Below are positions 33,550 to 41,506 of a DNA stretch of 64,000 nt, one piece after another. Below the pieces are notes generated by a model. It saw only the letters and a list, made by a program, of their open reading frames with translations. It did no database searches and was not told the origin of the DNA. Source of the stretch: Flavobacterium sp. ZT3R18 (GTDB lineage Bacteria; Bacteroidota; Bacteroidia; Flavobacteriales; Flavobacteriaceae); the NCBI RefSeq assembly GCF_007097385.1, contig NZ_VJZS01000001.1:248001-312000 (forward strand), in the 5' to 3' direction. The first letter of the stretch is position 1, and each line of letters opens with the position of its first letter. Position numbers and translations under genes: made by a program.

Positions 33550-34344
33550 ATGACTTACGAAGGCGTACTTTCTAAAATGCAAACCGAATTTGGAGATCCC
33601 ATTCAATATTACTTGGTTTTCGAAAATAGTTTTTTGAATGTGAATCAGTTGTTAAACAAAAGCCTTGAAATTAATTTCGTAGGGTATCAATGTTTGAACT
33701 GCGGAAAAAAGAAAAAAATATTCCGTCAAGGATTTTGTTACGATTGTTTCTATTCGAGTGCTGCGGTGGGCGATTGGATCATGAAACCCGAGTTGAGTAC
33801 AGCCCATCTTGGTATTCAGGATCGGGATTTGGCTTATGAAGAATCCGTACAATTACAACCCCATATTGTGTATTTGGCTTTGTCTAGTGAGGTCAAAGTA
33901 GGGGTAACAAGAAAAACACAAGTGCCTACCAGATGGATCGATCAAGGCGCAACCCAAGCCATTGCTATTGTTGAAGTCCCTAATCGTTACTTGGCCGGAA
34001 TTACCGAAGTAGCCTTGAAAAATCATTATGCCGATAAAACCAATTGGCGAAAAATGTTAACCAATAATGTAGAACAAATAGATTTAGTTGCCGAAAGAAT
34101 GAAAGTTGAGAACTTAATCCCTTCCGAAGTTCAGGAATATTTCTATTCGCAAAAAAATGATTTATACGAGATGCATTATCCGGTTTTGCAATACCCAAAT
34201 AAAGTAAACAGTTTGAGTTTGGATAAAACACCTCAATTTCAAGGAAAGCTAACGGGAATAAAAGGACAATACCTCATTTTTGAAGATGGTACGGTTTTTA
34301 ATGTTCGTGGTTCTGAGGGATATGTGGTAAGAGTTGAGTTGTAA
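33550..34344 (+). CDS. DUF2797 protein with zinc-binding motif
   Basis: A 264-residue protein. CLNCGKKKKIFRQGFCYDCFY (given here as CxxC, about 49-52, and CxxC, about 64-67) is a zinc-ribbon-like site. The following WIMKPELSTAHLGIQDRDLAYE and VYLALSSEVKVGVTRKTQVPTRWIDQGATQAI match DUF2797, with a partial GIY-YIG resemblance. Function unknown. The spacer to the GH3 gene consists of AAATCTAAAATC repeats. Confidence 0.88.
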   Translation: MTYEGVLSKMQTEFGDPIQYYLVFENSFLNVNQLLNKSLEINFVGYQCLNCGKKKKIFRQGFCYDCFYSSAAVGDWIMKPELSTAHLGIQDRDLAYEESVQLQPHIVYLALSSEVKVGVTRKTQVPTRWIDQGATQAIAIVEVPNRYLAGITEVALKNHYADKTNWRKMLTNNVEQIDLVAERMKVENLIPSEVQEYFYSQKNDLYEMHYPVLQYPNKVNSLSLDKTPQFQGKLTGIKGQYLIFEDGTVFNVRGSEGYVVRVEL

Positions 34345-34437
34345 TTTTTGGGACATAGTATTCAGTCACATTTTCCATTTTAGGAAACTGTTTTCTTTTG
34401 AACGTTGCACTGCGACTGACTACTGAACACTGCGCTC

Positions 34438-35466
34438 TTAACTTCTTAGCGTAGATTCTCTCTCAATAATGTGTGTAGGGAGTTCAATAATTTGATGTGT
34501 AACGGGAATGTGTTCTTTAATTTGCGCTATTTCATTTATCAAAATTGAGGCGGCGCGTTGACCAATATCATAACCAGGCTGGTCAATTGTTGTGAGTTTT
34601 GGAGAAATTACGGTTGACATAAACCAATTACTGAAACCAAAAACAGCAATTTGTTCCGGGATTTTGATTTGCATTTCGTTGAGGTGTTTTATAATTCCGA
34701 TAGCAACCAAATCAGTGACAGCAAAAACGGCATCGACATCTTTATGGTCATTAACCAGTTTTTGGGCATTGGCGTAACCATCTTCAAAATCGGCGTTGTG
34801 ATCGCATAAATAAACCAGCGAAGAATCATAAGGGATGTTGTGGTCTTCTAGTGCTTTTTTGTATCCTAAAAAACGATCTATTGAATTTTGAGGAGTGTAA
34901 GAACCTCTAAAATGGGCAATTTTTTTATATCCTTTTTCTATTAAATAAGTAACGGCATCATAAGCGGCTTTTCGGTCATTAATCACCACTTTGGAGCAAT
35001 TTACCAGTTTAGCAATTTTATCAAACAATACTACGGGAGTGTTCTTTTTTATGGCTTCATTAATATGAGAGAAATCATCCGTTTCGTTTGATAGTGAAAT
35101 CAAAATGCCATCAACTCTTTTTTGTAACAGTAATGCAATTTGCTTTTTTTCCAACTCATATTTTTCATTTGATTGCAAAATAATCACGAGATATCCTCTG
35201 TTTTCGGCTTCGTCTAAAATGCCGTTCAGAACACTCGAAAAAAAATGATGCACCATAGTAGGAATAATAACCCCAATGGTTTTTGTTTCGTTTGTCCTAA
35301 GGTTTACGGCATTGACATTGGGTTTGTAATTCATAGAAGTTACCATTTCAAGAACTCTTGCTCTAGTGGCTTCACTAACATCAGTATACCCTTTTAATGC
35401 TTTTGAGACCGTAGTGACAGAAATTCCCAAGGCTGCTGCAATATCAATAAGTCTGGTATCATTCAT
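34438..35466 (-). CDS. LacI-family transcriptional regulator
   Basis: A 342-residue regulator. Its N-terminal HTH (TRLIDIAAALGISVTTVSKALKG, residues 4-26) and hinge lead into a periplasmic-binding-protein-like sensor core (about 60-335, TIGVIIPTMVHHFFSSVLNGI ... PVVLFDK ... AVTDLVAIGIIKHLNEM). It is divergent from the TonB receptor with two perfect operator palindromes in the shared gap, so it very likely controls the receptor-transporter-trehalase genes, with a trehalose-type disaccharide as likely inducer. Inducer is inference. Confidence 0.93.
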   Translation of the reverse strand: MNDTRLIDIAAALGISVTTVSKALKGYTDVSEATRARVLEMVTSMNYKPNVNAVNLRTNETKTIGVIIPTMVHHFFSSVLNGILDEAENRGYLVIILQSNEKYELEKKQIALLLQKRVDGILISLSNETDDFSHINEAIKKNTPVVLFDKIAKLVNCSKVVINDRKAAYDAVTYLIEKGYKKIAHFRGSYTPQNSIDRFLGYKKALEDHNIPYDSSLVYLCDHNADFEDGYANAQKLVNDHKDVDAVFAVTDLVAIGIIKHLNEMQIKIPEQIAVFGFSNWFMSTVISPKLTTIDQPGYDIGQRAASILINEIAQIKEHIPVTHQIIELPTHIIERESTLRS

Positions 35467-35513
35467 AATAATAAATGTAATAAAACTAATTGATAATTAG
35501 TAAATTTATTTGT

Positions 35514-35547
35514 CGAAAACGTTTTCGGCAAATCGAAAACGTTTTCG
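35514..35547. promoter_or_regulatory. Two LacI-type operator palindromes
   Basis: CGAAAACGTTTTCG occurs at 35514-35527 and again at 35534-35547: perfect 14-bp palindromes with the central CG of LacI sites, centre-to-centre 20 bp, about two helical turns. They sit between the divergent regulator and receptor genes. Confidence 0.9.
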
Positions 35548-35561
35548 GCAAAAAATCTCCA

Positions 35562-35590
35562 TTGACCTAATTAAATTGGCTATAGTTTTA
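35562..35590 (+). promoter_or_regulatory. Candidate promoter of the receptor gene
   Basis: TTG at 35562-35564, an 18-bp spacer, then TAGTTTTA (35583-35590; TAnnTTTG with one mismatch). Both operators are immediately upstream of the TTG. Confidence 0.45.
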
Positions 35591-35622
35591 CCTCACAATT
35601 AACTAACCAAATAACAAATATC

Positions 35623-38271
35623 ATGAAACAGTTAAATTATCATCCAGTTGCATTATTTTTAATGCTGCTGGTATTTATTCTTCCAGCGATGGCTTTTTCA
35701 CAGGGAAAAAGCACTATTTCTGGAAAAGTATTCGACGAAAACGGACAAACGATTCCAGGTGCAAATGTCGTTATTCTAGAAACTTCAAAAGCGGTGAGTA
35801 CAGGCTTTGATGGTGGATATGCATTTTTAAATCTTTCTGCGGGAAGTTATACCATTCGTGTGTCAAATATTGGATACAAATCAACTCAAAAGAATGTTTC
35901 TGTTAAGGAAGACGAAAGCATAACGCTAGATTTACATATAGAATCTGAGTCGCAAAGTTTGAAAGAAGTGGTTGTCACGGGTTCATCAAATCCAAGATCA
36001 AAATTGGAATCAAGTATTGCTATTACCACTATGGGAGCTAAAGCAATCGAAGACAGAGCGCCAATTAGTACAGCAGCGATTCTTCAAACCATTCCGGGTT
36101 TTGTTGTTGAATCATCTGGTGGAGAAGTAGGGAACAACCTTTTTGCAAGAGGAATTCCATCGGCTGGAGCGTATGAATATGTACAAATTCAAGAAGACGG
36201 TTTACCAGTTTTTGAAGACGGCGCTTTGCAGTTTGCCAATGCTGATAATTGGTATAGACTTGATGAAACTGTTAGTAAAATGGAAGCCGTTCGAGGCGGT
36301 TCAGCATCTATTTTTGCATCGAATGCTCCAGGGGGGATTATCAATTTTATTTCAAAAACGGGACAAAATGATTTTCAAGGAAGAGCAAAACTTACCGTTG
36401 GAGATTATGGTTTATTCAGAACAGACCTTAATTTAAGCGGAGCGTTAGTTCAGGATAAATTGTTCTTTAATGTCGGTGGATTTTACAGAGCCGATGATGG
36501 AATCAGAAAAACTGGTTTTACAGCAAACAAAGGCGGACAAGTAAAAATGAATTTGACTTATAAGTTTGATGATGGAGGTTATTTGAGATTAAACTACAAG
36601 AAACTAGATGACAGAAATACATTCTACTTGCCAATTCCATTAAAAAGCAACAATGGGAAAGTCGAGGGAATAGATGGATTTGATCCTAATTATGGTACTT
36701 TGACTTCTGCAAATTTCTCACATCTAAGCGTGCCACAATACGGTGGAGGAACCTTTAATGCCGATTTAGAAGATGGTGTTCATCCTGTTGTTGATGCGAT
36801 TGGAGCCGAACTCAAAAAGAAAATCTCGGAGAAAGTTACCTTAAAAAATGCATTCAGAAGCACTAAAATAGATTTGAATTACAATGCCATTTTCAGCACT
36901 GGCGGGCCTTGGTCACAAACGGCTTACGCAACAGATGTACAAGGATTGGCTCCAGCAAATACTGGAAACTTGAGCTATACTTATGTGGATAACAATGCGA
37001 CATTAAACGCAAATTCATTGATTATGAGAGCGGATCATTGGTACATTCACAAACAAATGGAGAATTTTGCCAATAATCTATCTTTCGGTTTCGATTTGAA
37101 ACCTGTTAATCTTACCGTTGGCTATTATTATTCAAATTGGAAGTCAAATCAATACTGGAACTGGAGTAACTATTTAGTAGATGTTACAGACAATCCAAGA
37201 TTGGTAAATGTAAATAATACGGCAACTGGTATATCCCATACTTGGAATGGTATCGAAAGAATTACTTGGCTAGAAAGAGACGCGCAAACCAAAGGGAAAT
37301 TAAATGATGTTTATGTTGATGCCGAAATTCAGGCAACGGATAAATTGACATTTAATGCGGGTTTAAGATATGATAAAAACCAATATTCAGGATACAGGGA
37401 CAATGCTCGTTTCTTTGCCGAAAATCTAGGTGTTTTAGATAATAATACTGCCGATGACGCCGTGACTACAATTCAGGGAAATCCTTATACGTATTGGAAA
37501 TATGATGTAAGTGAGATTTCTTATACTGGAGCAGGAAATTATAAGTTTAATGATAATATGGCGTCTTATTTAAGATACAGTCACGGTTTTAGATCGCCAA
37601 TTGAAGAGTCTTTTTATGACAATGCAAATGATTTAAGTAAACTGGAAAACACTTTTGTCAATCAATTGGAATTAGGTTACAAATACGCAAATTCGTTTCT
37701 TTCTGTGAATGCCAATTTGTTTCATATGAATTTAAAAAATGTCGCTTTTACAGACATATTAGCCGACGGATCGTCTGAAAATAAATTTGCCGATGTAAAC
37801 AATTTAGGGTTAGAAGTAGAAACAAATGTAAAATATAAAATGACGAGATTGAACTTTAACTTTACGGTTCAAAATCCTGAATACGATAATTTTAATGGTA
37901 CAAATGCTGATGGGAGCACTTTTGATTACAACGGAAATGAGGCTCGTAGAATTCCTAAATTCTTCTGCGCTCTAAGACCGGAAGTTGATATTACGAAGAG
38001 ATTAACCGCCTATATTCAATATTCTTATTTTGGCAAAAAATACACCAACCAAGATAACAAACAAGTTTTACCCGCTTTTAAAGAAGTTGGTGCGGGTCTA
38101 AATTACAAAGTAAATAATTTACGATTTGCCCTTGATGGTTCTAACTTATTTAATGAAATTGGTTTAACCGAAGGGAATCCTAGACAGACAACATCATCTG
38201 CTAGCGATGTGTTTTTGGCAAGACCTATTTTAGGACGTGCTTTCAGATTCTCTGTAGCAATTAACTTTTAG
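35623..38271 (+). CDS. TonB-dependent outer-membrane receptor
   Basis: An 882-residue outer-membrane importer. Signal peptide (1-26). A CarboxypepD_reg-like N-terminal extension (about 30-105, ISGKVFDENGQTIPGANVVIL), a TonB-box-like SLKEVVVTGSS (about 110), a plug domain (about 125-240) and a 22-strand barrel ending in Phe (RFSVAINF). No SusD gene follows, so it is not a classic Sus pair. Given the downstream MFS transporter and trehalase it probably imports trehalose or a related glucoside across the outer membrane. Confidence 0.93.
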   Translation: MKQLNYHPVALFLMLLVFILPAMAFSQGKSTISGKVFDENGQTIPGANVVILETSKAVSTGFDGGYAFLNLSAGSYTIRVSNIGYKSTQKNVSVKEDESITLDLHIESESQSLKEVVVTGSSNPRSKLESSIAITTMGAKAIEDRAPISTAAILQTIPGFVVESSGGEVGNNLFARGIPSAGAYEYVQIQEDGLPVFEDGALQFANADNWYRLDETVSKMEAVRGGSASIFASNAPGGIINFISKTGQNDFQGRAKLTVGDYGLFRTDLNLSGALVQDKLFFNVGGFYRADDGIRKTGFTANKGGQVKMNLTYKFDDGGYLRLNYKKLDDRNTFYLPIPLKSNNGKVEGIDGFDPNYGTLTSANFSHLSVPQYGGGTFNADLEDGVHPVVDAIGAELKKKISEKVTLKNAFRSTKIDLNYNAIFSTGGPWSQTAYATDVQGLAPANTGNLSYTYVDNNATLNANSLIMRADHWYIHKQMENFANNLSFGFDLKPVNLTVGYYYSNWKSNQYWNWSNYLVDVTDNPRLVNVNNTATGISHTWNGIERITWLERDAQTKGKLNDVYVDAEIQATDKLTFNAGLRYDKNQYSGYRDNARFFAENLGVLDNNTADDAVTTIQGNPYTYWKYDVSEISYTGAGNYKFNDNMASYLRYSHGFRSPIEESFYDNANDLSKLENTFVNQLELGYKYANSFLSVNANLFHMNLKNVAFTDILADGSSENKFADVNNLGLEVETNVKYKMTRLNFNFTVQNPEYDNFNGTNADGSTFDYNGNEARRIPKFFCALRPEVDITKRLTAYIQYSYFGKKYTNQDNKQVLPAFKEVGAGLNYKVNNLRFALDGSNLFNEIGLTEGNPRQTTSSASDVFLARPILGRAFRFSVAINF

Positions 38272-38355
38272 TTTTGTATTAATTAGTTCAGCCAAATGTT
38301 GTTTTCATAACAGCATTTGGTTTTTGCTACATTCGTCAGTAAATCAAAGATTACT

Positions 38356-39576
38356 ATGAAAAAAATAGGAATAACAACAGCGCTATATCTCAATTACTTT
38401 GTATTTGCCATTTTGCTGAACAGCGTAGGAATAGTGATTTTAAAAGCACAAAAAAATTATGGTGTAAATGAATTACAGGCCAGTATTCTGGAGGCTTTTA
38501 AGGATTTGCCCATTGCAATTGTTTCATTTTTAATCGCTTCTTTTTTACCGAGAATTGGTTATAAAAAAGCAATGCTTATTGGGTTGGGATTGGTAACTTT
38601 TGCCTGTATTGCCATGTTTTATGGTAACTCCTTTAATTATGCAAAACTGCTTTTTGCAACCGTTGGTGTATCCTTTGCACTGATAAAAGTATCAGTCTAT
38701 TCACTAATTGGTACAATAACCGAAAATCAAAGGGAGCACAATGCATTAATGAGCAGTGTAGAAGGGATTTTTATGATAGGAATTGCATTGGCTTATTTTT
38801 TATTCCCGGCTTTTAATGATGATGCTAATCCAGATTCCTGGCTCAATGTATATTGGCTTTTGGCTTTGTTGTCATTACTTTCATTTGGCTTTTTATTTTT
38901 TATGAAAATAGAGAATCCAACAGAAATTCCAGGTGTGAATCTAGCGGATGATTTTTCGCAAATGTTCAAATTAATGACAAAATTATTGGTTGTTGTCTTT
39001 GTTGTCAGCGCCTTTTTATTTGTAATGATCGAACAAGGGATTATGTCTTGGTTGCCAACATTCAATGATAAAGTACTTCATTTATCGGAGAACAATAGCA
39101 TAATGATGGCGAGTATTCTAGCCATTTCGTTAGCAATTGGGAGGCTTTTGGCTGGCGAAATTACGAAAAGAATAAATTGGATTTGGGTATTGAGTTTTTG
39201 TATTGTATGTGCCATGTTGATTGTGATTTTCGTGCTGCCAAAAACGGTTGGACTTGAAGTGAAAACAATCGATTCGTTTCGTGATATACCATTAATAGGC
39301 TTTGCATTTCCACTTGTGGGGTTGTTTATTGCGCCTATTTATCCGTTGCTCAATTCGGTTATATTGAGTGCTTTGCCAAAAAAACTGCATAGTTCAATGA
39401 CGGGATTAATTGTGGTCTTTTCAGCACTTGGTGGTACATTAGGCTCCAGGATTATAGGTTGGTTGTTTCAGAATCAAGGGCCGGAAAATGCATTTTATTA
39501 CACCTTAATTCCGATGTCATTATTATTGATTTCTTTTTTTATTCTAAAAAAAATAACTGCTAAAAATGAAATTTAA
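38356..39576 (+). CDS. MFS sugar transporter
   Basis: About 406 residues with 12 membrane spans. N-terminal TTALYLNYFVFAILLNSVGIVIL, the loop PRIGYKKAMLIGLGL between spans 2 and 3 (MFS motif A-like) and a C-terminal half with FPLVGLFIAPIYPLLNSVIL are typical of the FGHS-like group. A frame continues upstream to 38317, but the ATG at 38356 starts the first span. It overlaps the trehalase start by 11 bp, so the two are coupled; the likely substrate is trehalose or another disaccharide. Confidence 0.88.
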   Translation: MKKIGITTALYLNYFVFAILLNSVGIVILKAQKNYGVNELQASILEAFKDLPIAIVSFLIASFLPRIGYKKAMLIGLGLVTFACIAMFYGNSFNYAKLLFATVGVSFALIKVSVYSLIGTITENQREHNALMSSVEGIFMIGIALAYFLFPAFNDDANPDSWLNVYWLLALLSLLSFGFLFFMKIENPTEIPGVNLADDFSQMFKLMTKLLVVVFVVSAFLFVMIEQGIMSWLPTFNDKVLHLSENNSIMMASILAISLAIGRLLAGEITKRINWIWVLSFCIVCAMLIVIFVLPKTVGLEVKTIDSFRDIPLIGFAFPLVGLFIAPIYPLLNSVILSALPKKLHSSMTGLIVVFSALGGTLGSRIIGWLFQNQGPENAFYYTLIPMSLLLISFFILKKITAKNEI

Positions 39577-41434
39577 ACTAAACATAAAGCAAACACTTCA
39601 GAGTTTATTAGCTCAGGAAGATACGGATGGCGATAAAAAAATTACGATTGACGATCAAGGCCCAAAAAGTTTTTTATTGGAAGATGAAAATGGAAATTCA
39701 TTGCAGATAGAAGGAACCTATCATCTCTCCAATTTATTGCAGGAATTGGCATTGTCCAAAAAGAACAATACGGAGTTTGCTGAAATTAAAAGTTCCGAAA
39801 TAATAGAAAATCCAGTAAGCCGCATTTCCAGAAAAATAAAAAATTTGTATTGGGAAGGTCTCACCAGAACTATTGACGCGAAAGGAGTTGCGAAAATTAT
39901 AGAAGATGAAAAGATAGAAAATACAATTTCGTATTTATATGTTCCTAAAAAGGATGATTTGGCTTTTGAATATTTTAAAAATCTGGAAAAATCGATTCCA
40001 AAATTAAAAGTCGTTCAATTGCCCGAAAATATTTCATCAGAATATGAGCAGACTTTAAACAAAAAGCCAGGAATCTTGGCTTTGGCTTTGCATCGGGAAG
40101 ACAGTCAAACAAAAGGGGTTCCGTTTGTGGTCCCAGGTGGGCGATTCAACGAAATGTATGGTTGGGATAGCTATTTTATAGCAATGGGACTTTTATTAGA
40201 CGATAAATTGGAGCTTGCCATTGCCATTGCCGAGAATTTTAAATACCAGATTGACCATTATGGCAAAATTCTCAATGCGAATCGAAGTTATTATTTGACT
40301 AGAACACAACCACCATTGTACACTTCTTTGATTGTTGCTATCGTGAAAAAATCAAAGCCAGAAGTATCTTGGATCGCAAAACATCTTAAGACTGCTATCA
40401 AAGAATATCAAAAGGTTTGGATGGAAGAAGGAGAAAGGCTTACGCCAAATGGGCTAAACCGATACAAAGCAGAAGGAATTGGCCTTCCGTTTGAAGTTGA
40501 GGTAGGGCATTTTGATGATGTTCTTGAAAAATATGCTTTGTTGTATAATTTGCCTTTACGTGATTTTGAAAAAAAATACCTCGAAAGAGAAATTATTGAC
40601 ACCAATCTTGATGCTTATTTTGTTCACGATCGTAGCATGCGAGAAAGCGGGCACGACACCACCAATCGCTTGGTCAATGTTTGTGCCGATTTGAATACGA
40701 TAGATTTGAATAGTTTGCTTTATAAGTACGAAACCGATATTGCTTTTTTGATTGAAAATGAGTTTGATAATCATTTTCAGTATGATAAAAACATAGTTTA
40801 TTCCAGAGAATATTGGAATAAAAAAGCTGCTTTCAGAAAAGAAAAAATCAATGAATTGTGTTGGGACAAGAAAAAAGGAATCTATTTTGACTATAATTTT
40901 ATAACAGAAGGAGCACATCAATTTGAAGCAGCTACGACTTTCTATCCGCTTTGGGCAAAATTATGCAGTGCGGAGCAAGCTGAAATTTTAGTGAAGACAG
41001 CATTGCCAAAATTCAAATTAAAAGGGGGAATTGCAGGAAGTACCAAAGATGCAATTGCGGATATAGATACCAATTCTCCACAGCGTCAATGGGATTACCC
41101 TTTTGGATGGGCGCCACATCAAATGTTTTTATGGGAAGGATTACTGAATTATAATTATACCGAAGAGGCTCAGGAAATGATTTATCGCTGGCTGTGGCTT
41201 ATTACACGAAATGCTGTAGATTATAACGGAACCATTCCTGAAAAATTTAATTTGGAAACCAGTTCTCTCAAAATTTTTGCCGAATATGGTAATGTAGGCA
41301 CAGCATTCGATTATATTACAGAAGAAGGCTTCGGCTGGATGAATGCATCCTATCAATTTGGATTGAGTATTTTAAGAACAGGCCTAAAACAAGAATTAGA
41401 AAAATTAACCGATCCGGATGAATTATTTTTGTAG
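39566..41434 (+). CDS. Trehalase (GH37) with fungal-neutral-type calcium-binding N-terminus
   Basis: A 622-residue cytoplasmic enzyme that hydrolyses alpha,alpha-trehalose to two glucose. Signature 1, PGGRFNEMYGWDSYF (about 191-205); the general-acid site RESGHDTTNR (about 360-369); and signature 2, QWDYPFGWAPHQ (about 509-520), place it in GH37. Residues 17-31 (EDTDGDKKITIDDQG) form an EF-hand-type loop: D19, D21, D23 and D30. This and the ESGHDTT version of the acid motif resemble fungal neutral trehalases and not E. coli TreA/TreF (ESGWD). It has no signal peptide. It overlaps the transporter by 11 bp and is followed by a bidirectional terminator. Confidence 0.9.
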   Translation: MKFKLNIKQTLQSLLAQEDTDGDKKITIDDQGPKSFLLEDENGNSLQIEGTYHLSNLLQELALSKKNNTEFAEIKSSEIIENPVSRISRKIKNLYWEGLTRTIDAKGVAKIIEDEKIENTISYLYVPKKDDLAFEYFKNLEKSIPKLKVVQLPENISSEYEQTLNKKPGILALALHREDSQTKGVPFVVPGGRFNEMYGWDSYFIAMGLLLDDKLELAIAIAENFKYQIDHYGKILNANRSYYLTRTQPPLYTSLIVAIVKKSKPEVSWIAKHLKTAIKEYQKVWMEEGERLTPNGLNRYKAEGIGLPFEVEVGHFDDVLEKYALLYNLPLRDFEKKYLEREIIDTNLDAYFVHDRSMRESGHDTTNRLVNVCADLNTIDLNSLLYKYETDIAFLIENEFDNHFQYDKNIVYSREYWNKKAAFRKEKINELCWDKKKGIYFDYNFITEGAHQFEAATTFYPLWAKLCSAEQAEILVKTALPKFKLKGGIAGSTKDAIADIDTNSPQRQWDYPFGWAPHQMFLWEGLLNYNYTEEAQEMIYRWLWLITRNAVDYNGTIPEKFNLETSSLKIFAEYGNVGTAFDYITEEGFGWMNASYQFGLSILRTGLKQELEKLTDPDELFL

Positions 41435-41460
41435 TCAACTTTTTTAGGACGATAGATTAT

Positions 41461-41496
41461 AAACCCGACAGGTTTTTTTTAACCTGTCGGGTTTTG
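41461..41496. terminator. Bidirectional terminator
   Basis: AAACCCGACAGGTT / AACCTGTCGGGTTT stem with a T-rich loop, between convergent trehalase and AsmA-like genes. Confidence 0.88.
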
Positions 41497-41506
41497 CATA
41501 TGAAGT

